Shown here piece by piece: positions 53,572 to 61,431 of a stretch of DNA of 64,000 bases. Position numbers and translations under genes: made by a program. The DNA comes from Mesorhizobium sp. (lineage in GTDB: Bacteria > Pseudomonadota > Alphaproteobacteria > Rhizobiales > Rhizobiaceae). The stretch is taken from positions 19,487 to 83,486 of the forward strand of contig NZ_JANINM010000524.1 of NCBI RefSeq assembly GCF_024509055.1, read 5' to 3'. A model generated the notes under the pieces. That model was given only the letters and a program-made list of their open reading frames with translations, searched no databases and was not told where the DNA came from. Position 1 is the stretch's first letter, and each line of letters opens with the position of its first letter.

Positions 53572-55116
53572 TCATTGCCTTGGCCCGTGCCGCTCTCGAG
53601 CTTCGACGAGCGCCTCCAGGAGTTGTTGGAGCTTTCGGATCGAGCCGCCGCGCCAATGCTCGCCAAGCGCGGCCAGTTCATAATGTTCGAGCGCCGCCGC
53701 CCACCGCGCGTCATGCCCGGCGTCGACGTAGAGGCGCTCGAGAATACGCGGCGCGAGCACGTCGAGCTGATCTGGACCAGGCTCCGGGAACATGATCACC
53801 CGGCATCGATCGAGAAGCACTGGAGAAACGGTCGCGGTCGTGTTGGCCGTCATCAGCCACGAAATGTGAGATAGGTCGCAAGCGGATTGTACGTATGGAT
53901 CGAACCATCGCGACGAGGTTTCCTGTTCGAACAGACCGACCAGCACATCGTGGACAGCGCCATTGTACCGAGAAGTGCCGACCTTCTCGATCTCGTCCAA
54001 GACGACGACAGGGCCTGCCGTATGATGGCGGCGCACTGCCAGCACAGCGATGCTGGGCTCGCCTGACGACCAACGCCTGGGCGTTCCGCCGATCGCGCTA
54101 TCGCTGAGGCCCCCGCACGAAACCAATTCGAACCGAAGGGCGAGTTCTTCGCAGAGCCGCCGGACAAGCCGTGTCTTGCCGCATCCCGGCTTGCCGACCA
54201 GAACCGTGGGACGGAAATGGACATGCTTGCGGCCTACCAGGCGTTTGAGAAGGTCATCAATGACCGCGACGGCATATGGGAACTCGTCCGCCAGCCGCTT
54301 CCGTACCCGTGTGAGATCGGGAACCGGCGGCAACGGCAGGGGAACCTTTAGGAGCTTCTCGAATTCCTTGCCGACGCGTTTGCCCTCGGACGTACTGTCG
54401 TTGCCGATCGCCCGGAAGACGACCACGGCACCCTTCGAGAGGTCGGTTTGCTGAGCGTTTTCCCTCGCGACCGTCTTTTCGGCGTCGGAAGAGTTCTTGT
54501 CCTCCGCCCGTTTGGCCTCACGTTCAGGTAGCTCGAGCACCGCCTCGAACTCTTCGGCATAAGATCGCAGATCTCGGCTCACTCTGCCGCGAGACCAGCT
54601 CGTGAACCCGGCCCGGCGCATATTGCCCAAATTGTTGGCAACGACCGCCCATGCGAGCGCCCTAGGCACCAAATCGAAGTCGCGATTGTCACGAACGTCC
54701 GTAAACGCGATCGATGCCGTCTCGCCAGCAATCACGGCGGCGGCGTCTGAGTTACCGAACGACGCTAGATAAAACCGCACGCGCAGCCTGGCCGCATACG
54801 CCGCCGTGTCGTTGAAGGCAGACGCTGCTTCCAGCGCCGAGTCGACGCATCGGACGGCTTCTTCGCTCTGGTCGACCGCGAGATCGTCTAGCGCGGCGGC
54901 TAACGGAGCGATCTCAAAGCGAGGCTGATGCTTCAGCCGGCGCGAGAGCCGCTCCGCGAATTCGCGGATATCGACCGCCATGTCCGCCTTGAAAAAAGCC
55001 ATGCCCCTCAAGAGCTCGACTTCGGTCGGCAGGTGCTGGCCGGCGATCGCCGCTTTGAGCCGCCGCTGGAAGTGTCGATCCCGACTGGAGCGTGAATCCC
55101 TGGCGGCCACGGCCAT
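53572..55116 (-). CDS. Lon-like AAA ATPase without a protease domain
   Basis: This 514-residue protein has a helical N-terminal half (about 250 residues, TPR-like) and a C-terminal AAA module of the Lon type: VLVGKPGCGKTRLVRRL near residue 310, VVVLDEIEKVG near 369, and MTANTTATVSPVLLDRCRVI with the arginine finger. The Lon Ser-Lys protease domain is absent. The start ATG at 55114-55116 (MAVAARDSR) follows a GAGG site and the stop of the 144-residue gene by five bases; a longer frame reaching 55314 overlaps that gene and is less likely. It is probably a remodelling ATPase working with the downstream AAA/M41 pair. Confidence 0.82.
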   Translation of the reverse strand: MAVAARDSRSSRDRHFQRRLKAAIAGQHLPTEVELLRGMAFFKADMAVDIREFAERLSRRLKHQPRFEIAPLAAALDDLAVDQSEEAVRCVDSALEAASAFNDTAAYAARLRVRFYLASFGNSDAAAVIAGETASIAFTDVRDNRDFDLVPRALAWAVVANNLGNMRRAGFTSWSRGRVSRDLRSYAEEFEAVLELPEREAKRAEDKNSSDAEKTVARENAQQTDLSKGAVVVFRAIGNDSTSEGKRVGKEFEKLLKVPLPLPPVPDLTRVRKRLADEFPYAVAVIDDLLKRLVGRKHVHFRPTVLVGKPGCGKTRLVRRLCEELALRFELVSCGGLSDSAIGGTPRRWSSGEPSIAVLAVRRHHTAGPVVVLDEIEKVGTSRYNGAVHDVLVGLFEQETSSRWFDPYVQSACDLSHISWLMTANTTATVSPVLLDRCRVIMFPEPGPDQLDVLAPRILERLYVDAGHDARWAAALEHYELAALGEHWRGGSIRKLQQLLEALVEARERHGPRQ

Positions 55117-55121
55117 CGACC

Positions 55122-55556
55122 TCACGCATCCAGTCCGGAACGCTCTACAGGTCGGCCGAGCCGATACCACCGAGACAGGGTCCTCGCCCAGGCCATGTCG
55201 TGAGATATCAACCATACGTCTGAGGTTGCTATCGATCGGTTCTCGCCGGTCAGCTTTGGGTGTCCGGTCGACAGCCCTACTAGGCATGGAGCTGCCCGGT
55301 TTGCGAGGAACCACCGATCGAGGATAGGAGCAGTTTCATCGCCCGCTATGGCTTCCGGTGGGACGCCCTGAAGGATTCGCTCGATGTCGCCGGCGAGCGC
55401 CTTGAGCCGTTCCGACTCCGTGGCGAGCAATCCTTCCGTCCGTCCGCCTCGACCAAACACAACCATCGCTCCCTCCACCGTCGCCAGCATCGAATCCTTG
55501 GGTGATTCGCGAAAATCGACGCGCGACTCATACGGCGCCGCGCAATCGGCGTCCAT
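55122..55556 (-). CDS. Small protein resembling DUF6634
   Basis: This 144-residue protein contains ERLKALAGDIERILQGVPPE, ILDRWFLANRAAPCLVGLSTGHP (read in parts) and TSDVWLISHDMAWARTLSRW followed by YRLGRP. This resembles the DUF6634 family of Rhizobiales, from memory. It is the first gene of the cassette, five bases before the Lon-like ATPase gene. No catalytic motif or membrane segment is visible. It might be an adaptor or substrate-recognition subunit. Confidence 0.65.
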   Translation of the reverse strand: MDADCAAPYESRVDFRESPKDSMLATVEGAMVVFGRGGRTEGLLATESERLKALAGDIERILQGVPPEAIAGDETAPILDRWFLANRAAPCLVGLSTGHPKLTGENRSIATSDVWLISHDMAWARTLSRWYRLGRPVERSGLDA

Positions 55557-55578
55557 ACCGCCATAAATTGGCAGATTA

Positions 55579-55597
55579 GACGCCAGTTTGTGGCGTC
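55579..55597. promoter_or_regulatory. Palindromic operator candidate in the divergent promoter
   Basis: GACGCCA-GTTTG-TGGCGTC is a perfect 7-base inverted repeat in the short gap between the XRE gene and the DUF6634-like gene. It is the natural binding site for the XRE protein, which could then repress both directions. Confidence 0.6.
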
Positions 55598-55639
55598 AAC
55601 AATTCTGTGATCGAGTGCCCTTCAACCAAGGAAGCGGTA

Positions 55640-55900
55640 GTGATCGTTCCAAACGAAATCTTGCGGGCGGCACGATCAGCGCTTGGCATAAGCCAGGCCG
55701 AGCTCGCGAAGCTTTCCGGTGTCGGAGAGCGTACAATTCTGCGTGTCGAGCAGAACGAGCGCGTCGCGGTCCGAACGCTTCACCGCATCCAGGCCGCTCT
55801 CGAAGACCGTGGACTGGAATTCATCGCGAGCGAGCCTGGGCATGGGCCGGGGTTAAGGATTCCGCTTGCCTTGATAAAGCGCGACGACTTGCGGTTCTGA
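55640..55900 (+). CDS. Small XRE-family transcriptional regulator
   Basis: This 86-residue protein is essentially one helix-turn-helix of XRE type: RAARSALGISQAELAKLSG, then GERTILRVEQNERVAVRTLH. The GTG at 55640 has AAGGAAG five bases before it. A GTG at 55607 is in frame but lacks a ribosome binding site and sits almost on the palindrome. A short tail (GHGPGLRIPLALIKRDDLRF) follows. Divergent from the cassette, it is probably its repressor. Confidence 0.82.
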   Translation: MIVPNEILRAARSALGISQAELAKLSGVGERTILRVEQNERVAVRTLHRIQAALEDRGLEFIASEPGHGPGLRIPLALIKRDDLRF

Positions 55901-56806
55901 ACTGCCCTCTCACGCACTACGGTGGATGCCGGACGTCCGATAGCGGCGGCGCCGAACTACACCTGAACGGCGATAGGAATTGGCCAAGGTGAGCGGGCTT
56001 GGACGCTAGGCGCAGTCAGTGCGCGCCAAAAAGGCTCCGGCCAAACGGAAGGCCACGAGCTAGGGGACGAAGGGTTCGGAGCACCTAGCCTTAGCTGCTC
56101 CCCCATCATCATTCGCGGGCGGGTCGAGCCACTGCCAAGTAGTGTGGATGCGGCGACAACGCATATCTGGCTCATCGGCCTCTTCGTCACCAGCGTCCTC
56201 AAGGCTGTCTGAAGCGCCGGCCGCACGCCTCCTCAATGGTCCGACAATACAATTCCTAGCTGAATGGAACTGATCGGTAGGTCGTCAATTAGGAGCGGAA
56301 CCGTCGCGTTCCGATTTCCATTTTTTTGAGGAACGTGGACCTCAATGGGGGTCCGATTCCGCCGCCCACGCTCTATGTTGCAATAGGGTTCTTCGCCTTC
56401 GTTTGGAACAACCAAGCATGTCGAGGCTGCCGCGGCAGAGCGGGTGCCCTCCTGCTGGACAGACTATTCCTCTTCCGTGCGGGATAAAACCTCTGCCAAC
56501 ACAGCTTGCCGGGTCGGCCGCTCCTATCCGAATAGTTAGACTAAGGTCAGAAGCCACTCTTAAAGCCCGCCCTCCGGGCAGGTCCGGGAGACCGGCACGA
56601 ACGCAGTCGCATCCCTATCCGCGAACCGCCACCGAAGACGCGGCTGGGGGCGGCTACAGCACAATTTGGGTAGTGCGCCGCCCCCATCCGCTTCTGTCGC
56701 CGATCGACCGCCGTGATCTGAGAACTATGAGCGTATTGCCGGGACGAAAAACACCTCGTTTTGAGCCGTGCCTCGGTAAATGTCGGTAACTACTTGTTCG
56801 CCCCTA
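55901..56806. other. Gene-poor edge of the accessory region
   Basis: About 900 bases between the XRE gene and the tRNA fragment hold no supported gene. Open frames on both strands lack domains and good starts. An integrase gene, often found beside such a junction, is not present. The edge could be decayed, or the recombinase may lie at the other, unseen end. Confidence 0.5.
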
Positions 56807-56864
56807 AAAGAGCGGCAGATTCCTAATCTGTAGGTCACAGGTTCGATTCCTGTCGGGATCACCA
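56807..56864 (+). tRNA. 3' fragment of tRNA-Arg(CCT), probable attachment site
   Basis: The anticodon arm (GCAGA-TTCCTAA-TCTGT, anticodon CCT), variable loop (AGGTC), T arm (ACAGG-TTCGATT-CCTGT), acceptor strand (CGGGATC), discriminator A and encoded CCA (56862-56864) fold as a normal tRNA 3' part. The D arm is kept only at its 3' end (AGAGC). The matching 5' acceptor GATCCCG is absent from the expected place. A 5'-truncated tRNA at the boundary of an accessory region is the classical mark of integration by a tyrosine recombinase. The intact tRNA should be at the far end of the element, left of the window. Confidence 0.75.
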
Positions 56865-56962
56865 TGCTTTCAGCACCAGGCCGAGTTTCCAGGAAGGGAT
56901 GGGGCCGCCAACGACGAATTGCGACGCGGCTTCGGGAAAAATCGGCGGGCTTTCGGAAATCC

Positions 56963-57343
56963 ATGAACAAGAAAATCGTGTCGGTGCTGGCCGCGCTCGT
57001 ATTGATGGGCGGTTGCAAAACAGTTCCGGCCTCGGATGAGACGGTCTGGATCAGGACCGACGGCCACCCGCTGTCCGACGACCCGACCTACTATCAGACG
57101 AAATTCGAAATCGATCGCGTGGTTTGCGTGAGCGAGGTACGGAAATCGGCTGCCGGAGCGTCCCAAGGCCAGCTTCAGGGCCTCGGCGGCGCGATCGATC
57201 CGCTGCGGCATCAGGATGCGCGCGGCAAGGCGATCCTCGACCTCATGAAGCAATGCATGGCCGGCAAGGGTTACGTGCTCGTGCCGAAATCCTCATCGGA
57301 AGCGGTATCGGCTGCATACCGCAAGCAGCGCGCCAAACCGTAG
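56963..57343 (+). CDS. Small lipoprotein of unknown function
   Basis: This 126-residue protein starts MNKKIVSVLAALVLMGGCKT; the Cys at residue 18 after a hydrophobic stretch fits a lipoprotein signal. The longer frame back to 56864 begins inside the tRNA CCA end and is less likely. The mature part has EVRKSAAGASQGQLQGLGGA and CMAGKGYVLVPKSS; the latter resembles small outer-membrane-associated lipoproteins that end with a CMxxKGY motif. Its role is unknown. It converges with kup. Confidence 0.75.
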   Translation: MNKKIVSVLAALVLMGGCKTVPASDETVWIRTDGHPLSDDPTYYQTKFEIDRVVCVSEVRKSAAGASQGQLQGLGGAIDPLRHQDARGKAILDLMKQCMAGKGYVLVPKSSSEAVSAAYRKQRAKP

Positions 57344-57353
57344 CAGGCCTCGG

Positions 57354-59264
57354 TCAGATCTTGAATTCGAGGCCGATTTCCATGATCTGCCCGGCCGGGA
57401 TGTTGAAATAGGCACCGGGCCGCTGCGCATTGCGGTGCATGAAGGCGAAAAGGTGCTTGCGCCAAGGCGCCATCCCTTCCTTGAGCGCGCCGGCGACGAT
57501 CGTCTCATGCCCGATATAGTAGGTGAGCTGCGACAAGTCGCATTTGCCGATCTGCTCGCGCGCAAGCGCCGCCCGAAGACCGTCCGGCACGTCGGGGTTC
57601 TCCATGAACCCATAGCGCAGTTCGACCCGGGTCAGGTCGTCTGAAATCTGGCGGATTGAGGCCCGCTCTTCGTCGGTCACGCGCGGTGTCTCGGTCACTT
57701 CGATCGCCACCAGAAGCATCTTGCGATGCATCACATGGTTGAGCTTGAGGTTCTGCGACAAGGCAAACGGAATGCCTTTGGTCAACCGCCCAAGCACGAC
57801 GGCGGTCCCTTCGATGCGGAAGGGCGGCTTTGCCTCGATGCCTGCCTTGAAGTCGGCGACCGTCTGGCGGACAGCCAACCGCGCCTTGTCCAGGATCTCC
57901 ACGCCGCGGCGCCAAGTGATCATGAGGAAGGCGATTAGAACGGAGATCGTGAGCGGGAACCAGCCGCCATCCAGCAGTTTCGTCGAGGCGGATGCGAAAT
58001 ACAGCAGCTCCAGCAGGAAAAGGCTGCCGTTGACGACAAGCACGATAACCGGATTATGCTTCCAATGCAGCGCCACGAAGGCGGCGAGCACGGTGGTGAT
58101 CACCATCAGCAGCGACACCGCGATGCCATAGGCGCCGGCCAGCGCATCCGAGGAGCGGAAGCCCAGGACCGCGGTGAGCGTCGCGACCGCAAGGGTCCAG
58201 TTGACCAGCGGAATGTAGATCTGCCCACGTTCGTGCCCTGCCGTATGGATCACGCTCATGCGCGGCAGGAAGCCGAGCTGGGCCGCCTGTTGCGTCAGCG
58301 AAAAGGCGCCAGTGATGATCGCCTGCGATGCGATGACGGTTGCCGCCGCAGCCAACGCGATCAATCCATAATGCGACCACTCGGGAGCCAGGCGGTAGAA
58401 CGGATTGCTGATGGCCGAGGGGTCGGCCAGCAGCAATCCGCCCTGCCCGAAGTAATTCAGCGTCAGCGTCGGCAGCGCCACGCCGAACCAGGCGACACGG
58501 ATCGGGAACGGCCCAAAATGGCCCATGTCCGCATAAAGCGCCTCGCCGCCGGTGACCGCCAGGAAGGCGCTCCCGATCACCGTGAAGGCCAGCGGCCCGG
58601 CATGCCACAGATAGCTGATGGCCGGCCATGGGCTGAGCGCGGCAAGGATTGCCGGCCCCTTGATGATGCCGCTGATGCCAAGAACGCCGATGACCGCGAA
58701 CCAGACCAGCATGATCGGCCCGAAGATGCCTCCGATCCAGCTCGTCCCCTTCTTCTGAAAGAGGAACAGCACGATCAGGATCGCGACGGTCAGCGGGACG
58801 ACGATATGTTGCGTCTGCGGCGCATAAACCTCGAGGCCTTCGATGGCGCTGAGCACGGACATGGCGGGCGTGATCGCCCCGTCGCCGTAGAGCAGTGTCG
58901 CGCCGAAGAGGCCGACCAGCACCATCAGGGCGCGCCAGCGATTTTGCTTGGCGCGCTGCGGACTGACCAGCGCAAGCAGTGCGAGAATGCCGCCTTCCCC
59001 GCCATTGTCGGCGCGCATGATCAGGATCGCATACTTTATCGAGATGACGATGATCAGCGACCAGAAGATCAGTGAAACGATGCCGATGATCGCCTGAGGA
59101 GCCGGGCTGCTGCCCGCCGGCGTTGCCGAATTGATTGCGACCTGCAGCGCGTAGAGGGGACTTGTCCCGATATCGCCGAAGACCACTCCCATACAGGCAA
59201 GAGCTGTCGCCGCCCAGGCGCGGCGCTGCCCATGATCAACATCCGCTTGGGCGGTAGCCGTCAT
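57354..59264 (-). CDS. kup: Potassium uptake transporter Kup
   Basis: This 636-residue membrane protein matches the KUP/HAK/KT family: GVVFGDIGTSPLYALQ near the N-terminus, LLYGDGAITPAMSVLSAIEG, FGPIMLVWFAVIGVLG and GALYADMGHFGPFPIR follow. About 12 membrane segments precede a cytoplasmic C-terminal domain. It imports K+ with protons, useful at low pH or low K+. ATG at 59262-59264 with GGGGAGAG upstream is preferred over the start at 59339. It appears to be a single-gene unit of the chromosome. Confidence 0.93.
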   Translation of the reverse strand: MTATAQADVDHGQRRAWAATALACMGVVFGDIGTSPLYALQVAINSATPAGSSPAPQAIIGIVSLIFWSLIIVISIKYAILIMRADNGGEGGILALLALVSPQRAKQNRWRALMVLVGLFGATLLYGDGAITPAMSVLSAIEGLEVYAPQTQHIVVPLTVAILIVLFLFQKKGTSWIGGIFGPIMLVWFAVIGVLGISGIIKGPAILAALSPWPAISYLWHAGPLAFTVIGSAFLAVTGGEALYADMGHFGPFPIRVAWFGVALPTLTLNYFGQGGLLLADPSAISNPFYRLAPEWSHYGLIALAAAATVIASQAIITGAFSLTQQAAQLGFLPRMSVIHTAGHERGQIYIPLVNWTLAVATLTAVLGFRSSDALAGAYGIAVSLLMVITTVLAAFVALHWKHNPVIVLVVNGSLFLLELLYFASASTKLLDGGWFPLTISVLIAFLMITWRRGVEILDKARLAVRQTVADFKAGIEAKPPFRIEGTAVVLGRLTKGIPFALSQNLKLNHVMHRKMLLVAIEVTETPRVTDEERASIRQISDDLTRVELRYGFMENPDVPDGLRAALAREQIGKCDLSQLTYYIGHETIVAGALKEGMAPWRKHLFAFMHRNAQRPGAYFNIPAGQIMEIGLEFKI

Positions 59265-59511
59265 GACAACTCTCCCCTTTTCCCTTTTGGTAGTCTTCCC
59301 GACAGCCGCCGACAAGCTGCTTTGAGCCGCCTCCGGCAATCAAGGCCCGATTCAGCGCACGGAAGGACGACAGGAACACGACGCTCGCGCACGCACGCCG
59401 GATGGGCGGCATGCCGGCCGAGGGCCGTCGGCGGCAACGTCGAGCGTCCGCTGAGGCGGTGAGAGGATCGGCGCCTCGCGATGCAGGGCCGGTTTAGAGG
59501 CACCCTAATCG

Positions 59512-60420
59512 TCAGCCCGGGCTGCCTGCCGCCGGGTTGGCGATGACCGCCGCCCGGAAGCTGGCGACGAAATCGTCGAGCGCGGGCCGCTCCGCATCCG
59601 AGATCGCCCAGTAGGAGAAGGCGTCGTCTGTCCAGTGGACGAGCAGAAAGCCTCCGGCTGAAAGGTCATCAGCCACCGGTACGGATTTAGCCTCGTTCTG
59701 TCGCGGCGCCGCCACCAGCGTGATCAGATGCTCGTGATGGCGGTAGACCAGCGCCGGCATCGGCCTGTCGCCGATGACCTCGACGCGCCCGCCGAGCAGC
59801 GCGTAGCCGTCCTTGGCCATGTCGGGCGCCGGTGGCGACACGCCGATCCGGCTATCGAGCCATGGCTTCACCGTGTGCCGGTCGGACGAAACGATGTCGA
59901 CCGGCGTCGCCGCGAGCAGGCTGCGGCGATGGCCGTTGGCGACGGCGACCGCGAAACTGTCGGGCGCATTGTCGACCATCAGCCACTGCGTCGCCCCGCT
60001 GGCGAGGAATGCGGTGAGCACGATCGAAGCCGCCATCTGGCGCCAGTCGAAGGAGCCGAAGCGGCGCGCCGGGCCGCGCGGCCGCATCTCGATCACCTTG
60101 CCTTGTTGCTGCTGCGCGGATGGCGGCTGTTCCGCCGTCACGGTATCCTGCGCGGTGGACACCTCATCGGCGCCTGCCACCCTGCCGATAGCCGCGATGC
60201 GCGCCAGGAAATCCTCGCTCACGGCCGGGCGCGGCACGCTGGCGACGGCGGCGCGCAACGCAACGATCCGCTCGTGTTCCGCGGCAAGATCGGGATCGGC
60301 GGCGATGCGCCGTTCGACGGCGAGTGCCGCGGCGGCGTCCAGTTCGCCATCGACAAGGGCGTGGATCATCAGCTTCATATCCTGCGGGTCTTCCGGCAAT
60401 CCGTCCTCACGCGGGCTCAT
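59512..60420 (-). CDS. Anti-sigma factor, membrane-anchored
   Basis: This 302-residue protein has an N-terminal anti-sigma domain start (MKLMIHALVDGELDAAAAL) without the zinc HxxxCxxC motif, one membrane segment near residues 160-180 (MAASIVLTAFLASGATQWLM) and a periplasmic C-terminal part. It starts inside the end of the sigma factor gene, with GGAGGG before the ATG at 60418-60420. Such proteins hold an ECF sigma factor at the membrane until a periplasmic signal releases it. Confidence 0.85.
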   Translation of the reverse strand: MSPREDGLPEDPQDMKLMIHALVDGELDAAAALAVERRIAADPDLAAEHERIVALRAAVASVPRPAVSEDFLARIAAIGRVAGADEVSTAQDTVTAEQPPSAQQQQGKVIEMRPRGPARRFGSFDWRQMAASIVLTAFLASGATQWLMVDNAPDSFAVAVANGHRRSLLAATPVDIVSSDRHTVKPWLDSRIGVSPPAPDMAKDGYALLGGRVEVIGDRPMPALVYRHHEHLITLVAAPRQNEAKSVPVADDLSAGGFLLVHWTDDAFSYWAISDAERPALDDFVASFRAAVIANPAAGSPG

Positions 60421-60949
60421 GGCGCCCTCCAATATCGGCCATCAGGAGGCCACGGGCACGCGCCAGCCGCGACATCACCGTGCCCTGCGGCACGCCGAGC
60501 ATGGCGGCGATCTCGCGATAGCTGAGACCGTTTATGTCGCGCAGCACCAGCGTTTCGCGAAAAGCCTGCGGCAGCCTTGCGATCGCCGCTTCAACCGCGG
60601 CCGAGTTCGCCTTGGCGATCAGCGCCGCCTCCGGGCTGTCGGCATCGCTGTCGGGCGGCGGCGAGACATCGTCGAGGTCGGCGAGATCGCCGACGGCCAC
60701 CACCGCCCGGGGACGGTTGCGCGCCATCCAGGTGTAGGAGGCGTTGCGCACGATGGTGAGCAGCCAGGCGCGGGCATTGCCGCCGGCAAAGCCGGCGATG
60801 CCTGCATGCGCCTTGAGACAGGCTTCCTGCACGACATCCTCGGCATCGGAGGCGTTTCCGGTCAGCCAGCGGGCGAGCGACAGCGCGTCGCCGAGATGCG
60901 GCAGCACCACTTCGGCGAAACGCGCGGCCAGGATCTTTTCGCTCAACAC
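60407..60949 (-). CDS. ECF-type RNA polymerase sigma factor
   Basis: This 180-residue sigma-70 family protein has region 2 (ALSLARWLTGNASDAEDVVQ, then EACLKAHAGI) and region 4 (RLPQAFRETLVLRDINGLSY, then REIAAMLGVPQGTVMSRLAR). The start GTG at 60947-60949 gives the usual ECF length; the longer frame to 61159 adds a Pro- and Arg-rich stretch unlike the family. It overlaps its anti-sigma gene. The signal and regulon are unknown. Confidence 0.87.
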   Translation of the reverse strand: MLSEKILAARFAEVVLPHLGDALSLARWLTGNASDAEDVVQEACLKAHAGIAGFAGGNARAWLLTIVRNASYTWMARNRPRAVVAVGDLADLDDVSPPPDSDADSPEAALIAKANSAAVEAAIARLPQAFRETLVLRDINGLSYREIAAMLGVPQGTVMSRLARARGLLMADIGGRHEPA

Positions 60950-60992
60950 CGTTCCACCGCCAGGCGCTCCCGCCGAGGGCTTGCGACCATCC

Positions 60993-61196
60993 TCAATCGA
61001 TGGCGTCGATTTGTCCCTGCTCGTGCGGGCGAAGACCGCGATTGCAGGCGAACGCGCCTGTTTCGGTGGAGGTGAAGGCATAGGGGTCACCGGAGTCAAG
61101 CGCCTCGGAAGCGAGCGGCGCAGCGCTGGCCGCGACGAGATGCGGGATGTCGCCATCATTGTCGTGAGTCCCGATGGATAGGACGCGCGCGGTCAT
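60993..61196 (-). CDS. Possible small protein upstream of the sigma factor
   Basis: This 67-residue frame begins MTARVLSIGTHDNDGDIPHL and ends CNRGLRPHEQGQIDAID. It lies upstream of the sigma factor on the same strand and could be the first gene of that unit. No domain was recognised and the ribosome binding site is poor. A 37-residue frame (61199-61312, MDQHDNRSVTG) with a good AGGAG site ends six bases before it. Confidence 0.35.
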   Translation of the reverse strand: MTARVLSIGTHDNDGDIPHLVAASAAPLASEALDSGDPYAFTSTETGAFACNRGLRPHEQGQIDAID

Positions 61197-61198
61197 CG

Positions 61199-61312
61199 CT
61201 AGTCAGGCCACTGCATCCGAAGCATGCAGTACCGGTTCATTCCACCCGCCCGGTAGCGGCGGCAACGGCCTTCGCTCGTCCCCGTGACACTCCTGTTGTC
61301 ATGCTGATCCAT
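61199..61312 (-). CDS. Possible 37-residue peptide
   Basis: This short frame begins MDQHDNRSVTGTSEGRCRRY, is basic and Cys-containing, and has AGGAG seven bases before its ATG. It ends six bases before the 67-residue frame. It has no known homologue that I recognise and could be a chance frame. Confidence 0.25.
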   Translation of the reverse strand: MDQHDNRSVTGTSEGRCRRYRAGGMNRYCMLRMQWPD

Positions 61313-61431
61313 GGCGATCTCCTGCGGCGCAACCTGTGGTGCATGCCTTGAAGACCGGCGATCCCGGCGGTTTATTCCCGAGACGGCAAATATTTTTCGA
61401 TCACGCCAATTTGACCGCTCGATCGCAAGGA

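Noticed and set aside
55122..55314. Longer start of the Lon-like ATPase at 55314
   Set aside because: It would overlap almost 200 bases of the DUF6634-like gene in another frame. The ATG at 55116 has a ribosome binding site and a five-base gap.
56725..57018. 97-residue minus-strand frame containing VIPTGIEPVT
   Set aside because: That peptide is the well-known spurious translation of the reverse strand of a tRNA 3' end; it supports the tRNA fragment instead.
58056..59075. 339-residue plus-strand frame opposite kup
   Set aside because: It is very rich in Arg, Gln, Asp and His, as expected for the reverse strand of a hydrophobic membrane protein gene.
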